DNA from: Trinickia dabaoshanensis
GTDB lineage: Bacteria > Pseudomonadota > Gammaproteobacteria > Burkholderiales > Burkholderiaceae
DNA length: 64,000 nucleotides
Reading direction: 5' to 3'
Assembly: GCF_002879885.1 (NCBI RefSeq)
Contig: NZ_PNYA01000001.1
Coordinates: 310,001-374,000 of the forward strand
The translations under genes were made by a program, and so were the position numbers. The notes under the pieces are model-generated. The model had not been told where the DNA came from and did not search any database. It worked only from the letters and a program-made list of their open reading frames with translations. Positions 38,243 to 47,715 of this stretch are shown one piece after another (the first letter of the stretch is position 1; every line of letters starts with the position of its first letter).

Positions 38243-39598
38243 ATGGCACACGAGATAAGCATGTCAAATAGCAGCAGCAATGCCCGCGGCGGCCGCACGG
38301 CGCCCAGCGAGGCACGTCCAACCTCGTCGCACGGCACGTTGACCGTGCTTCAAGGCGCGGCCCTCTACGTGGGGGCCGTACTCGGAACCGGGGTCATCGC
38401 CCTCCCGGCATTGGGCGCCCATGTCGCCGGCCCGGCGTCCTTGCTGGCCTGGCTCGGCCTCGTCGTCCTATCGGCACCGCTCGCCGCGACCTTTGCCGCG
38501 CTCGGGGCGCGCTATCCCGATGCGGGAGGCGTCGCCACCTACGCCCGGCAAGCGTTCGGGGCGCGCGCGTCGGCCATCGTCGGCTGGTGCTTCTATTTCG
38601 CGGTGCCGGCCGGCGCGCCCGCCGCGGCGATGTTCGCGGGCGCCTACGTTGCCGCCGTCGTCGGAGGCGGGGAGCAGACGGTGTTACTCACGAGCGCCGT
38701 TCTACTGACTGTCGTCACCTGCGCCAACGCATTCGGCGTGACGATCTCCGGCCGGATGCAACTCGCCTTGTCCACGGTGCTCGTGGCGCTGTTGGTTACG
38801 GCGGTCGCCGCCTCGGCACCCCATGCGCACGCGAGCAACCTGCACCCGTTCGCGCCGCACGGCTGGCTTGCCGTCGTGCCCGCGGCCGCCCTGCTCGTTT
38901 GGAGCTTCGCGGGCTGGGAGGCCATCACGCATCTGGCCGGGGAATTCAAGCATCCGTCCCGGGACCTCCCACTCGCTTCGGCGATCGCCGTGGTCGTCGT
39001 CGGCGTGCTTTATTTGGCCGTTGCCCTCGCGAGCGTGCTCGTGCTCGGTCCGTCGGCGGGCACCTCCGCCGCCCCGCTGGCCGAGTTGCTCGTGCTCGGC
39101 GTCGGCGGCAACATCCGAGTATTGGCTGCTTGTGCGGCCTTGTTGCTCACGCTCGGCACCATGAACGCCTACTTCGCGGGCGCGGCCAAGCTCGGCGCGG
39201 CACTGGGCCGCGACGGAGCGTTGCCCTCATGGCTCGCGGCGGGCTCGCTGGCCGGCGACGTGCCGCGCCGCAGCCTCGGGGTCATTTGCGCTTTGGCCGC
39301 GCTGGCCACGATCGCCGTCGCCGTGGCCGGCGTCGGACCGAAGCCGCTCGTGCTGCTCACGACGGGATCGTTCGTCACCGTCTACGCGCTCGGCTGCGCG
39401 GCGGCGTTGCGGCTGCTGCCTCGGGGCACCGCGGCGCACCGCTGCGCTTGCGTCGCCCTCGTGTGCGTCGTTGCGCTTTGCCTGGCAACCGGCTGGTTCT
39501 TGCTGTGGCCGCTCGTCATGAGCGGCTGCGCGCTGCTCTATCTTCGCTTGAACCGTCGGCGCGCGCGCCCCACCGCCGTACGTTGCGACGCTTCTTGA
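38243..39598 (+). CDS. APC-superfamily amino acid permease (YjeH-like)
   Basis: 451 aa with about 11-12 membrane helices. The first helix has the substrate-binding glycine signature LYVGAVLGTGVIALPALG, followed by GARYPDAGGVATYARQAFG, as in YjeH/YcaM transporters. Likely proton-coupled transport or efflux of amino acids. Start uncertain between 38243 and 38261. Divergent from the SsuABC-like importer. Confidence 0.9.
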   Translation: MAHEISMSNSSSNARGGRTAPSEARPTSSHGTLTVLQGAALYVGAVLGTGVIALPALGAHVAGPASLLAWLGLVVLSAPLAATFAALGARYPDAGGVATYARQAFGARASAIVGWCFYFAVPAGAPAAAMFAGAYVAAVVGGGEQTVLLTSAVLLTVVTCANAFGVTISGRMQLALSTVLVALLVTAVAASAPHAHASNLHPFAPHGWLAVVPAAALLVWSFAGWEAITHLAGEFKHPSRDLPLASAIAVVVVGVLYLAVALASVLVLGPSAGTSAAPLAELLVLGVGGNIRVLAACAALLLTLGTMNAYFAGAAKLGAALGRDGALPSWLAAGSLAGDVPRRSLGVICALAALATIAVAVAGVGPKPLVLLTTGSFVTVYALGCAAALRLLPRGTAAHRCACVALVCVVALCLATGWFLLWPLVMSGCALLYLRLNRRRARPTAVRCDAS

Positions 39599-39644
39599 CG
39601 CATCGCCATGTAGGCACTTCGACGGCCGCGACGTACCGGCGGAC

Positions 39645-41036
39645 CTAAGCCACACGCGCGCTCGACCAGCCGAGCGTGCGGAACGCCGACGCGGCTCGCC
39701 CGCTGTTCGCCGGGGCCGGCTCGGCCGCGAGCGGCAACGCGTGCGGGCATGGATGAATGTCGGCCGCCTTGCGCGGCGCCGACAACGTCAACACCGACGT
39801 GAAATCGGCCGCCTGTGCGAAGCGTGGCGTATCGAGCAACGGCGCCCCGCCTTGCGCCACGATACGGGCCAGTGTCTTGGGGATCGACGCATGTTCGTAG
39901 AACGTGTGATCGATCGTCGCCTGCTTCACGTACGGCGAGATCACGAGTGCGGGCACGCGAAAGCCGAAGCGATCGAATCGGAAACCGCGTTTGGTCAATC
40001 CCGTAGGCGCGCTCGGCGCCGGCGTCGGCAAACCGGCCACGTGCGCGGCATCCGGAATCACGTGATCGAAAAACCCGCCATGCTCGTCGAATACGATGAG
40101 CAACAGGCTTTGCTCCCAATACGGGGACGACACGATGGCGTTGTAGACGCGCTCGACCAACGCCTCGGCAGCGCGTACATCGCCGCACGGGTGCATCGAT
40201 TCGCCGTTTGCGAAATTGCCGACCGGATCGTAGTGCGGCTCGATGAAGACGAAGCTCGCGTCGAGATTGCCGCTGGCGAGCGCCGAGAAAAAGTCCTCGT
40301 GCGTGGCGAGGCGTGCCGCATGCGCATCGACGCCTTTGATCGCCCATGCTTGCGGCATATCGCCGTGGGCAATGAGCCATTGCTCGGGCGGCAGCCGCGT
40401 GAAAATCGAATCGTTGCCGTTCCCGTACTTGGCCACATCGAGCAAACTCGACTCGATCGACTGCAAATCGCTCGGCGAATGATCGAGCCCCCAGGAGGTG
40501 CCGGCCAATGCAAAGAAGCGATTCGGCCACGTCGGTCCCGGAACGGAGGAAAACCAGCGGTCGCAAATCGCGAATTGCTGCGCGAGAAAGTTCAGCACCG
40601 GCAATTGGTCGGGGGTGAAACAACGCAGTGCCGACGCCACGTCGTAACCGTGCGCCTCCAGATCGCGCGCGAAACCGAGATCGAGCGCGCTCGTCACGCA
40701 CGCCGGATAGGCGCCGTTGGTCAGCCCGCCGGAATCGTCGCGCACGCAGGTGGCAAACGCCCGGCTTTCGCTCGGCACCGCCAGTTGCACGAGCGTATCC
40801 GTGAACTCGTGCCCGGGATCGAAAGCCAACCTGAACGGCGCCCCTTGCCCCACCGGGTACACCATCCCATTCGCGCCCGAATTCGAAAAAGCCGGTTTGC
40901 CGACGAGGCCGTCGGCTTGCGTCGCCGTGCCGTCCGGCGTCCAGCCGCGCAAGTCCGACCAGCCGAATACGTTGTCGTACGAGCGGTTCTCCAACATCAA
41001 AACGAACAGCTTTTTGACATTTAGGACTGCCGACAT
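39645..41036 (-). CDS. phospholipase C/AcpA-type phosphoesterase
   Basis: 463 aa, phosphoesterase family (PLC-N, AcpA). N-terminal metal and nucleophile region FVLMLENRSYDNVFGW, then FAICDRWFSSVPGPTWPNRFF, and C-terminal LLIVFDEHGGFFDHV with the metal-binding Asp-Glu-His. Enzymes of this type hydrolyse phosphomonoesters or phospholipids and are usually exported. Here the conserved domain begins within nine residues of the ATG and I see no Tat or Sec signal peptide. Diverges from the TonB-receptor operon. Confidence 0.88.
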   Translation of the reverse strand: MSAVLNVKKLFVLMLENRSYDNVFGWSDLRGWTPDGTATQADGLVGKPAFSNSGANGMVYPVGQGAPFRLAFDPGHEFTDTLVQLAVPSESRAFATCVRDDSGGLTNGAYPACVTSALDLGFARDLEAHGYDVASALRCFTPDQLPVLNFLAQQFAICDRWFSSVPGPTWPNRFFALAGTSWGLDHSPSDLQSIESSLLDVAKYGNGNDSIFTRLPPEQWLIAHGDMPQAWAIKGVDAHAARLATHEDFFSALASGNLDASFVFIEPHYDPVGNFANGESMHPCGDVRAAEALVERVYNAIVSSPYWEQSLLLIVFDEHGGFFDHVIPDAAHVAGLPTPAPSAPTGLTKRGFRFDRFGFRVPALVISPYVKQATIDHTFYEHASIPKTLARIVAQGGAPLLDTPRFAQAADFTSVLTLSAPRKAADIHPCPHALPLAAEPAPANSGRAASAFRTLGWSSARVA

Positions 41037-41303
41037 TCGTTGTCTCCGTCAGTATCCCCGCAGTCACCGGGCCCGATCCGCACCGGAGCCCGAAACCGGG
41101 GACGCGCTAGCACCCCATCAATTCAGTAAGTGTTACATGTTCCGCCGATGGCAACGGTGGCCCGGCCGGCGCCTTCCCGTCGGAACCTAGTTCACTCGCC
41201 GGCGTTCGTCAAGCTGGGGCGTGCGCTGCTCAAGGTTTTCATCCGCGAGCCGATAAACAAGCAGGCACACATTAGATAATCGAACGCTGTCGTTTCTTGC
41301 TCC

Positions 41304-43334
41304 ATGCTTTCGGAACACTTCCCTCACGGGTCCAACCCGCACCCGTTGTGCCGCCTTGCGCTCGTGCTGACGATTTTATTCGGCGCGGGCCGCGTCGGCG
41401 CCGCGCAATTCGACGCCGCCGGGGGAGGCTCCACGCCCGATCTGGCCTCGATGCCCCTCGAGGCGCTGATGCAGGTCAAAGTTAGGACTGCTACTTTGTT
41501 GAGCCAGTCCGTTGCCGACGCACCGGCGGCGGTCGTCGTGCTCACGGCCAAGGACATCGAGGCCTACGGATGGCGCACGCTGGCCGATGCCCTCGCATCG
41601 CTACCCGGCCTCTATACCTCGTACGACCGGACCTATTCCTACTTGGGCGGACGCGGTTTTCAACGGCCGGGCGACTACAACAGCCGCTTCTTGCTGCTGA
41701 TCGACGGTATGCGGGTCAACGATACGGTCTACGACCAAGCGCCGATCGGCGACGACTTCCCGCTCGACATGGACCTCGTCGAACGCATCGAATACGTGCC
41801 GGGTCCCGGCTCCGCGGTGTACGGCTCGAACGCGCTCTTCGGCGTGATCAACGTCGTCACCAAGAAAGGCAGCGATATCAACGGCACGCAGGTGGCCGGC
41901 TCGGTCGGCAGCTTCGGCGAAAAGCGCGCACGAGCGAGCTACGGCTGGCACGGCGATAGCGGCGCCGACCTCGTGCTGTCGGCGACGGGCTACGATCGCA
42001 GCGGACAAGACCTGTACTACCCCGAATTCGATACGCCCGACCAAAACAATGGCGTGGCACACGGTCTCGACTACGATCGTGCGCAATACTTGTTTGCAAA
42101 GTTCGCGTACCAAGGGTTTAAGATCAGCGCCGGCTACGGCTCGCGCACGAAGGGCGTGCCCACCGCGCCGTATCAAGCGATTTTCAACACGCCGCAAAGT
42201 ACGAGCGATGCGCATAGCTTCATCGACGCCAAGTACCGTCATGCCGTCACGAACGGGCTAGAGATCGCATCGGAAGTGTATTGGGAGCGGTACGACTACC
42301 AGAGTGTCGGCCTGTACGGCCAGCCGCCCGTCGGCAACGTCGATGGCGACAAGGCGATTTGGTACGGGGCCGACGTGCATGCCACGGTTTCGTCCGTGCC
42401 GCGCAATAAGTTCGTCGTGGGCATCAGCGCGCTGCGCGACGCGGCCCGCGATCAATACAACTACAACGCGGACCCGTATCAGCTCATCCTGGACGACCGG
42501 CGCAGCAGCAATTCCGTCGGCCTGTATGCGGAAGACGAAATTCAGTTGCCGTGGCACTTCACGTTGAACGCGGGGGTGCGCATCGATCACGATTCGAATG
42601 CGGGCACGAACGTAAGCCCGCGCCTCGCGCTCAACTACAAGCCGACGGACGTCGATACGTTCAAGCTGCTCTACGGCCGGGCTTATCGCGCGCCGAACGC
42701 GTACGAACTCTATTACACGATTCCCGTTCCCGGCGGGCAACTCGGCAATTCGTTGCTGAAACCCGAGCGAATCGCGACGACCGAGTTCATCTACGAACGG
42801 GCCTTCGGCGAAAACGCGCATGCGACGGTTTCGCTGTTTCACTACGACGTCCGAGATCTGATCACCGAGACGCCCGACCCGTCCGGCGTCTTCATCTTCG
42901 AAAACGTCAATCATGCAACCGCGAACGGCGTCGAGCTCGCTTACGAGCAAGACGTCGCTTCGATCGCTCGGATCAGGGCGAGCTATTCGTGGCAGCTCGC
43001 TCGCGACAGCGCGACGGGCGGCGTTTTGCAAAACTCGCCGCGCCACCTCGGCAAGCTCAACGTCACCGTACCCCTGCTGCACAACGCCGCGCGCGTGGGT
43101 GCGGAGCTGCGGTGCGAATCCGCGCGCCTCGCCGAGGCGGGCTCGGCCGCGGGATATTGTCTCGGCAACGTCACGATCGGAAGCGAGCGTCTGATCCCTC
43201 ACGCCGATGTATCGTTCTCGGTCTACAACGTGACGGACAAGCGCTATGCCGATCCGGCAGGCCCGAACTTCACGCAGAACGTGATCCCGCAGCAAAGCAG
43301 GACCTTTCTGTTCAAGCTCGTGTACGGTTTCTGA
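41304..43334 (+). CDS. TonB-dependent outer-membrane receptor
   Basis: 676 aa. Signal peptide (LCRLALVLTILFGAGRVGAA, cleaved before QFDAA). Plug domain about 50-165 (DAPAAVVVLTAKDIEAYGWR; FLLLIDGMRVND; VERIEYVPGPGSAVYGSNALFGVINVVTKKG, given here in pieces), then a 22-strand barrel ending in FLFKLVYGF with the terminal Phe. No obvious signalling extension for an anti-sigma factor. One base separates its stop from the yfiR-like ATG, and the third gene overlaps by 4 bp, so the receptor is expressed with a c-di-GMP enzyme. Ligand unknown; no siderophore genes nearby. Confidence 0.93.
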   Translation: MLSEHFPHGSNPHPLCRLALVLTILFGAGRVGAAQFDAAGGGSTPDLASMPLEALMQVKVRTATLLSQSVADAPAAVVVLTAKDIEAYGWRTLADALASLPGLYTSYDRTYSYLGGRGFQRPGDYNSRFLLLIDGMRVNDTVYDQAPIGDDFPLDMDLVERIEYVPGPGSAVYGSNALFGVINVVTKKGSDINGTQVAGSVGSFGEKRARASYGWHGDSGADLVLSATGYDRSGQDLYYPEFDTPDQNNGVAHGLDYDRAQYLFAKFAYQGFKISAGYGSRTKGVPTAPYQAIFNTPQSTSDAHSFIDAKYRHAVTNGLEIASEVYWERYDYQSVGLYGQPPVGNVDGDKAIWYGADVHATVSSVPRNKFVVGISALRDAARDQYNYNADPYQLILDDRRSSNSVGLYAEDEIQLPWHFTLNAGVRIDHDSNAGTNVSPRLALNYKPTDVDTFKLLYGRAYRAPNAYELYYTIPVPGGQLGNSLLKPERIATTEFIYERAFGENAHATVSLFHYDVRDLITETPDPSGVFIFENVNHATANGVELAYEQDVASIARIRASYSWQLARDSATGGVLQNSPRHLGKLNVTVPLLHNAARVGAELRCESARLAEAGSAAGYCLGNVTIGSERLIPHADVSFSVYNVTDKRYADPAGPNFTQNVIPQQSRTFLFKLVYGF

Positions 43335-43335
43335 C

Positions 43336-43878
43336 ATGCAAGCCGCGCGATCAGTGCTGAGTCGAACCCTGGCCCTCGCGGTGGTGGCGGCCGCGTCCGC
43401 GTGCGCGCGGGTGTCGGCCTACGCGCAGGTCGATTTGTATTCGCTCGAAGCCGCCTACATCTACAACTTCACGGAGTTCACCGAATGGCCGGCTGCGCGT
43501 GGCGAGAACGCCGCACTCAACGTTTGCGTCAACCCGCACACCCCGCTCGGGACAACACTGGCGAAGCTGAGCGGGCGCGCCGTAGCGGGCAAGACATGGA
43601 GCGTGAAGCCGATTCCCGACGGTGCCACCCTCGCCGTGTGCAATGTGCTGATCGTCGATGACGCGAGCGCGAGCGCGGCGGCGAAAACCGCGGCCGCCCG
43701 CGACCTGCCGATCCTCATCGTGCGCCCGGCCGACGTCGACGGCGGTGATGTGCGCAATGTCGTCACGCTGTTTCGCGAAGGCGACCGGCTGCGTTTCGAC
43801 ATCGACAACACGGAGGCTGCCCGCCGTCACCTCGCACTGAGCTCGAAACTGCTGCGCTTGGCAAGGAATGTGACATGA
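43336..43878 (+). CDS. YfiR family periplasmic protein (DUF4154)
   Basis: 180 aa with signal peptide (LALAVVAAASACARVSAYA). Mature domain opens LYSLEAAYIYNFTEFTEWP, the YfiR/DUF4154 signature. In Pseudomonas YfiR sits in the periplasm and represses the diguanylate cyclase YfiN. Two Cys remain in the mature part (C64, C102), enough for one disulfide; the second pair I recall from Pseudomonas YfiR is absent. Between the receptor and the GGDEF-EAL gene, overlapping the latter (ATGA). Confidence 0.92.
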   Translation: MQAARSVLSRTLALAVVAAASACARVSAYAQVDLYSLEAAYIYNFTEFTEWPAARGENAALNVCVNPHTPLGTTLAKLSGRAVAGKTWSVKPIPDGATLAVCNVLIVDDASASAAAKTAAARDLPILIVRPADVDGGDVRNVVTLFREGDRLRFDIDNTEAARRHLALSSKLLRLARNVT

Positions 43879-45773
43879 ACCATAGTGCGGACCACACGCC
43901 GAGCCCGCTGAAGGAAATGGCGCGCGTGAAGCTCGCCGGGTTCGGCGTCGCCCTGTTGATATCGGGCTTCGTCTTGCTCGCGTATCAAGCGTTTTCCTTA
44001 CGCTCCGCTTTGACGGCCGATGCCAACGTGCAAGCCGACATGATCGCCGACAACGTCTCGGCCTCGGTCTTGTTCGACGACGTGCATTCTGCGCAAGAGA
44101 CGCTGCATTCGCTGCGCAAGGTGCCCTACGTCGAAAGCGCCGCCATCTACACCGCCGCGGGCAAGCATTTCGCCGCCTACATCCGTCCAGGGGTACCCGC
44201 GAAAGAATTGCTCGAAGCGCAGATCGGTAACGTCGAGGGCTCCAACCGGCGCTTCTTGTTCGACGATGTCTTCGTCGCCTCGAGCATCACGCAAAACGGC
44301 AAGACGCTGGGATCGGTCGTCGTCGTCGCGAGCACCCAGCAGATTGCGGCCGAGTTGGCGCACTTCGCGGTATTCATCCTCGCGGCATCGCTCTGCGCAT
44401 TGTGGATTGCCTTCGTGATCACGTCGCGAATGAGCGCGCGCATCGCCCAAGCCGAAAAAAAGCTCGAGTACTTGGCCTCGACCGACCCGCTCACGGCACT
44501 GCCGAATCGCCGTGCGTTTTACGAAGCGCTGAACGACCGATTGCAGCGAGGCGCGCAGGGATGCGCGCGTGCCGCGCTGATTCTCGTCGACCTCGACGAC
44601 TTCAAGAACGTGAACGACACGCTCGGCCACGGGGCCGGCGACGAACTGCTCAAACACGTCGCGCTCGCGCTGCGGCAAAGCGTGCGCGTGGCCGATCTCG
44701 TCAGCCGCATCGGCGGCGACGAATTCGCGGTACTCGTGGCGATCGCGAAAGAGAAAGCCGAGGGCATTCGCACCGCCGAGCGTATCGCCCGTGCCCTCGC
44801 GCGGCCGTTCGATCTACCGCGCGCCAGCATCGTCGCTAGCGCGAGCGTAGGCGTGAGCGTCTATCCCGACGACGCGGCCGATGTCGCCGCGCTCGTGAGC
44901 AGCGCCGATATCGCGCTGTACGCCGCCAAGAGCACCGGCAAGAACGCGGCGGTCGAGTTTCATCCGAGCATGACGGTCGAGGCCCGCCGCCGCGCCCGGC
45001 TCGAGACGGAGTTACGCAAGGCGATCGAGACCGATGCGCTCAGTCTCGTGTACCAGCCGCAATTCGATTGCCGCACGGGGCGCATGATCGGCGTAGAAGC
45101 GCTTGCGCGCTGGGTCCATCCCGTGGATGGGGAAATCTCCCCGGTCGAATTCGTACCGGTGGCAGAAGACAGCGAACTGATCGTCTCGCTGGGGCAATGG
45201 GTGTTGCGCCGCGCCTGCCGAGACGCCGCTCGCTGGAACGCCGATTCCGAAGTCCAGATTTACGTGGCCGTAAACGTATCGGCACGCCAGTTGCGTCAAG
45301 TACAGTACAGCGAAAACGTGAAGGCGGTACTCGCCGAAAGTGGCCTATCTCCGCATCTGCTCGAACTCGAGCTCACGGAGAGCCAACTGATGGCGAACAT
45401 GACCGCCGGGGTCGAGGCAATGCAGCAATTGCGTGCGGCCGGCATCCGCTTGTCGCTCGACGATTTCGGTACGGGCTATTCCTCGCTATCGTATTTACAG
45501 TCGTTCCCGGTGAACAACTTGAAGATCGATCGCGCCTTCGTGAAGCCGCTGCCGCAAGCGGGGCAGCCGATCGTCACCGCCATCATTTCCATGGCGCACA
45601 GCTTCGGTATTGCCGTCGTCGCCGAAGGCGTGGAAGAAGCCGCGCAGCTTGCGTGGCTCACCGACGCGGGCTGCGACATCGTGCAGGGCTACCTCACGGG
45701 CAGGCCGATGCCGTTCGAGCGCATCACCGAACTCATGCGTACCGAATGCGAGGACTCCGAACCTTTGGCGTAG
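43875..45773 (+). CDS. membrane GGDEF-EAL protein with CHASE8-like sensor
   Basis: 632 aa. Membrane helices at about 22-42 and 163-183 bracket a periplasmic CHASE8-like domain as in YfiN/TpbB. GGDEF at 280-284 is intact and preceded five residues earlier by an inhibitory-site RVAD (271-274). The EAL domain is also intact: EALARW from 408, ELTES, DDFGTGYSS, LKIDRAFVK. So it may both make and degrade c-di-GMP, unlike YfiN, which has no EAL. No clear HAMP between helix 2 and GGDEF. Last gene of the receptor-YfiR operon; predicted to be held inactive by YfiR. Confidence 0.93.
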   Translation: MNHSADHTPSPLKEMARVKLAGFGVALLISGFVLLAYQAFSLRSALTADANVQADMIADNVSASVLFDDVHSAQETLHSLRKVPYVESAAIYTAAGKHFAAYIRPGVPAKELLEAQIGNVEGSNRRFLFDDVFVASSITQNGKTLGSVVVVASTQQIAAELAHFAVFILAASLCALWIAFVITSRMSARIAQAEKKLEYLASTDPLTALPNRRAFYEALNDRLQRGAQGCARAALILVDLDDFKNVNDTLGHGAGDELLKHVALALRQSVRVADLVSRIGGDEFAVLVAIAKEKAEGIRTAERIARALARPFDLPRASIVASASVGVSVYPDDAADVAALVSSADIALYAAKSTGKNAAVEFHPSMTVEARRRARLETELRKAIETDALSLVYQPQFDCRTGRMIGVEALARWVHPVDGEISPVEFVPVAEDSELIVSLGQWVLRRACRDAARWNADSEVQIYVAVNVSARQLRQVQYSENVKAVLAESGLSPHLLELELTESQLMANMTAGVEAMQQLRAAGIRLSLDDFGTGYSSLSYLQSFPVNNLKIDRAFVKPLPQAGQPIVTAIISMAHSFGIAVVAEGVEEAAQLAWLTDAGCDIVQGYLTGRPMPFERITELMRTECEDSEPLA

Positions 45774-45788
45774 CGCCGCGCGTACCCG

Positions 45789-47111
45789 CTACAAATCGGC
45801 GTTCGATGCGGTAAACGCCCTGAAAGCCGTGTGAGTCGGGTCGATCGGCGCCAGATCGTTCATCACGATCCCGAACGTTTGGTCGCCGCTGATCAAATCG
45901 TAGTACATCACCGCCTGGATACCTTCCGTTTTGCGCGCCGCATAAAAGCGCTGCATTTTTTGTTGTACGTACGTTGCCCGGAATTGCTCGCTTTCCTCGG
46001 GCGCCGCGTTCCACTCCGTGATCATGAACGGCACGCCATAGCGGGCCTTGCAGTACGCGGGCAAATTGAACCCGGGGCCCGCGCCGTCGATGCCGATCTC
46101 GAAGATGTCGCCATAGGGCTGGTAGTTATGCCACGTCGTGATGTCCCAGCGCATCTTTCGATAACCGCCCGAACCGTCCGGCTGCTCGCCATCCCACAGC
46201 ATGTCGGATGCGCCGATGTCCGCGACCGTGAAATTGACGCCGCATTTCGCGTTCGGCTGTACCGACTTCACACCGTCGATCATTCCTTGAATCGCACCGC
46301 GCAGGATCGGCCAGTTCGCGTTATTGAAATCGTGCGGCCCCGTTCCCGCGCTGGTCGAATTCAGGATGATCGCGCGATCGCGCGTCAGTTCGTTCCCGCA
46401 TTCGTACATCGCGATGCCGTGCGGCGCGAGTGCTCGAGCCACGTTGGCCGCGCCCGCGCGACTCGCGAAATAGGCGGCGGACTCGCTTGGATACAAATTG
46501 CCGTTGCCGTCGCGCAAGCCGAAATTGAGCATCGGCAACAACGTAAAGCCTACGGAGCGAAATGCGTCGGCCAGCCCGACGAGCGCATTCACTTGTTTAG
46601 CCGAACCGTCGCAACCCACGCGATAGCTCGTGCAACCGAGCGCCTGCAATGCGGCCACGATCTGCTGCGGCGTGAACGGATAATCGAAATGTCCGTTGAT
46701 CCCGTAGAACGCACCCGCCGGCACCGTCATGGGCGTGCGCGGATCGGCGCACGGCAACCATCGGTTAGCCCACGTCATCACGTAGAACTGACCGCCGGTA
46801 CCGCGTTGATAAATCATGCCGCCGTGCCAAAGCAGCAGGCTCACATTGTAGGAATCTTTGTCTTTTACACCGTTCTTGTAAATAAAACCGTTGCTGAGGG
46901 TCCATACGTTCAGGAGCCGGTCGACAATGGACGTGGCGGAAGGAATGACCGTTCCATCGGTGGACGTCGTAAGTGCGGCATGAGTTACCGCAGTTGTGCC
47001 GCTGACATTGCTCGCGGCGATAGCTTCGTCTGCTTCCAAGGCACCTAATGCAACCAAAACGGGGCCGCCGGCTAAGGCGGCCACCTGGCCCAGAAATCGA
47101 CGTCTCTTCAT
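45789..47111 (-). CDS. exported clan GH-A-like glycoside hydrolase
   Basis: 440 aa from the ATG at 47111, which starts a twin-arginine-like leader (MKRRRFLGQVAALAGGPVLV). TIM-barrel glycosidase character: GINGHFDYPFTPQQIV, the putative acid/base Glu in YECGNEL, TWHNYQPYGDIFEIG, and the putative nucleophile in MITEWNAAPEE, the spacing seen in GH39/GH5-like enzymes. The exact family is uncertain. Possibly works with the secreted aldose epimerase encoded nearby. Ends 15 bp from the GGDEF-EAL stop, convergent. Confidence 0.75.
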   Translation of the reverse strand: MKRRRFLGQVAALAGGPVLVALGALEADEAIAASNVSGTTAVTHAALTTSTDGTVIPSATSIVDRLLNVWTLSNGFIYKNGVKDKDSYNVSLLLWHGGMIYQRGTGGQFYVMTWANRWLPCADPRTPMTVPAGAFYGINGHFDYPFTPQQIVAALQALGCTSYRVGCDGSAKQVNALVGLADAFRSVGFTLLPMLNFGLRDGNGNLYPSESAAYFASRAGAANVARALAPHGIAMYECGNELTRDRAIILNSTSAGTGPHDFNNANWPILRGAIQGMIDGVKSVQPNAKCGVNFTVADIGASDMLWDGEQPDGSGGYRKMRWDITTWHNYQPYGDIFEIGIDGAGPGFNLPAYCKARYGVPFMITEWNAAPEESEQFRATYVQQKMQRFYAARKTEGIQAVMYYDLISGDQTFGIVMNDLAPIDPTHTAFRAFTASNADL

Positions 47112-47407
47112 CTTCACGTAAAGCCTCCATGATCGAGTAGCGAGTGAGTAGGTACGACCCTTGCGAGGTCGGCCACTCTGACCATGAGAGCCGTCAAAGA
47201 GTTCGGCACGTCGCGTCGATTTTTTCGATAAATCGACTCTTTCCATGCGCTCGCCGGACGAACGTGCTCGCGCAGCCCGCATCGTGAAATGGGCACATGT
47301 CCCCGGTTTTCGTATCGTGGGGCCGCGAAAGCGTATCATTCGGCGTCCGGCGTCTTTCGATCGGCATCGTGCCGTATCGATGGACGCTCTACCTGTTCTT
47401 CAAGTTT

Positions 47408-47620
47408 ATGGATGCGCGCGACCTCGAACGCCTCGTGACCCTCGCCATGCCGTTCGGCAAATACAAGGGCAGACTCATAGCCGATTTACCCGGCCATTAC
47501 CTCAATTGGTTTGCTCGCGAGGGTTTTCCGCCCGGTGAAATCGGCCGTCTGCTCGCGCTGATGCAAGAGCTCGATCACAACGGCTTGCGTGTGCTGCTCG
47601 ATCCGCTGCGAGCGCGCTGA
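47408..47620 (+). CDS. DUF3820 family protein
   Basis: 70 aa from the ATG at 47408. The family signature is clear: PFGKYKGRLIADLPGHYLNW, then EIGRLLALMQELDHNGL. Small cytosolic protein of unknown function (YpeB-like). The 296 bp between it and the glycosidase start hold no other gene I can support. Confidence 0.9.
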   Translation: MDARDLERLVTLAMPFGKYKGRLIADLPGHYLNWFAREGFPPGEIGRLLALMQELDHNGLRVLLDPLRAR

Positions 47621-47715
47621 CACACACGCCGCCGACAAGATTCGTCGGCGCAAGTAGGCGTGAGATAATTAGAAGTACTTACGATCTGCCGATTGAACGA
47701 GGACGATCTTCGCGC

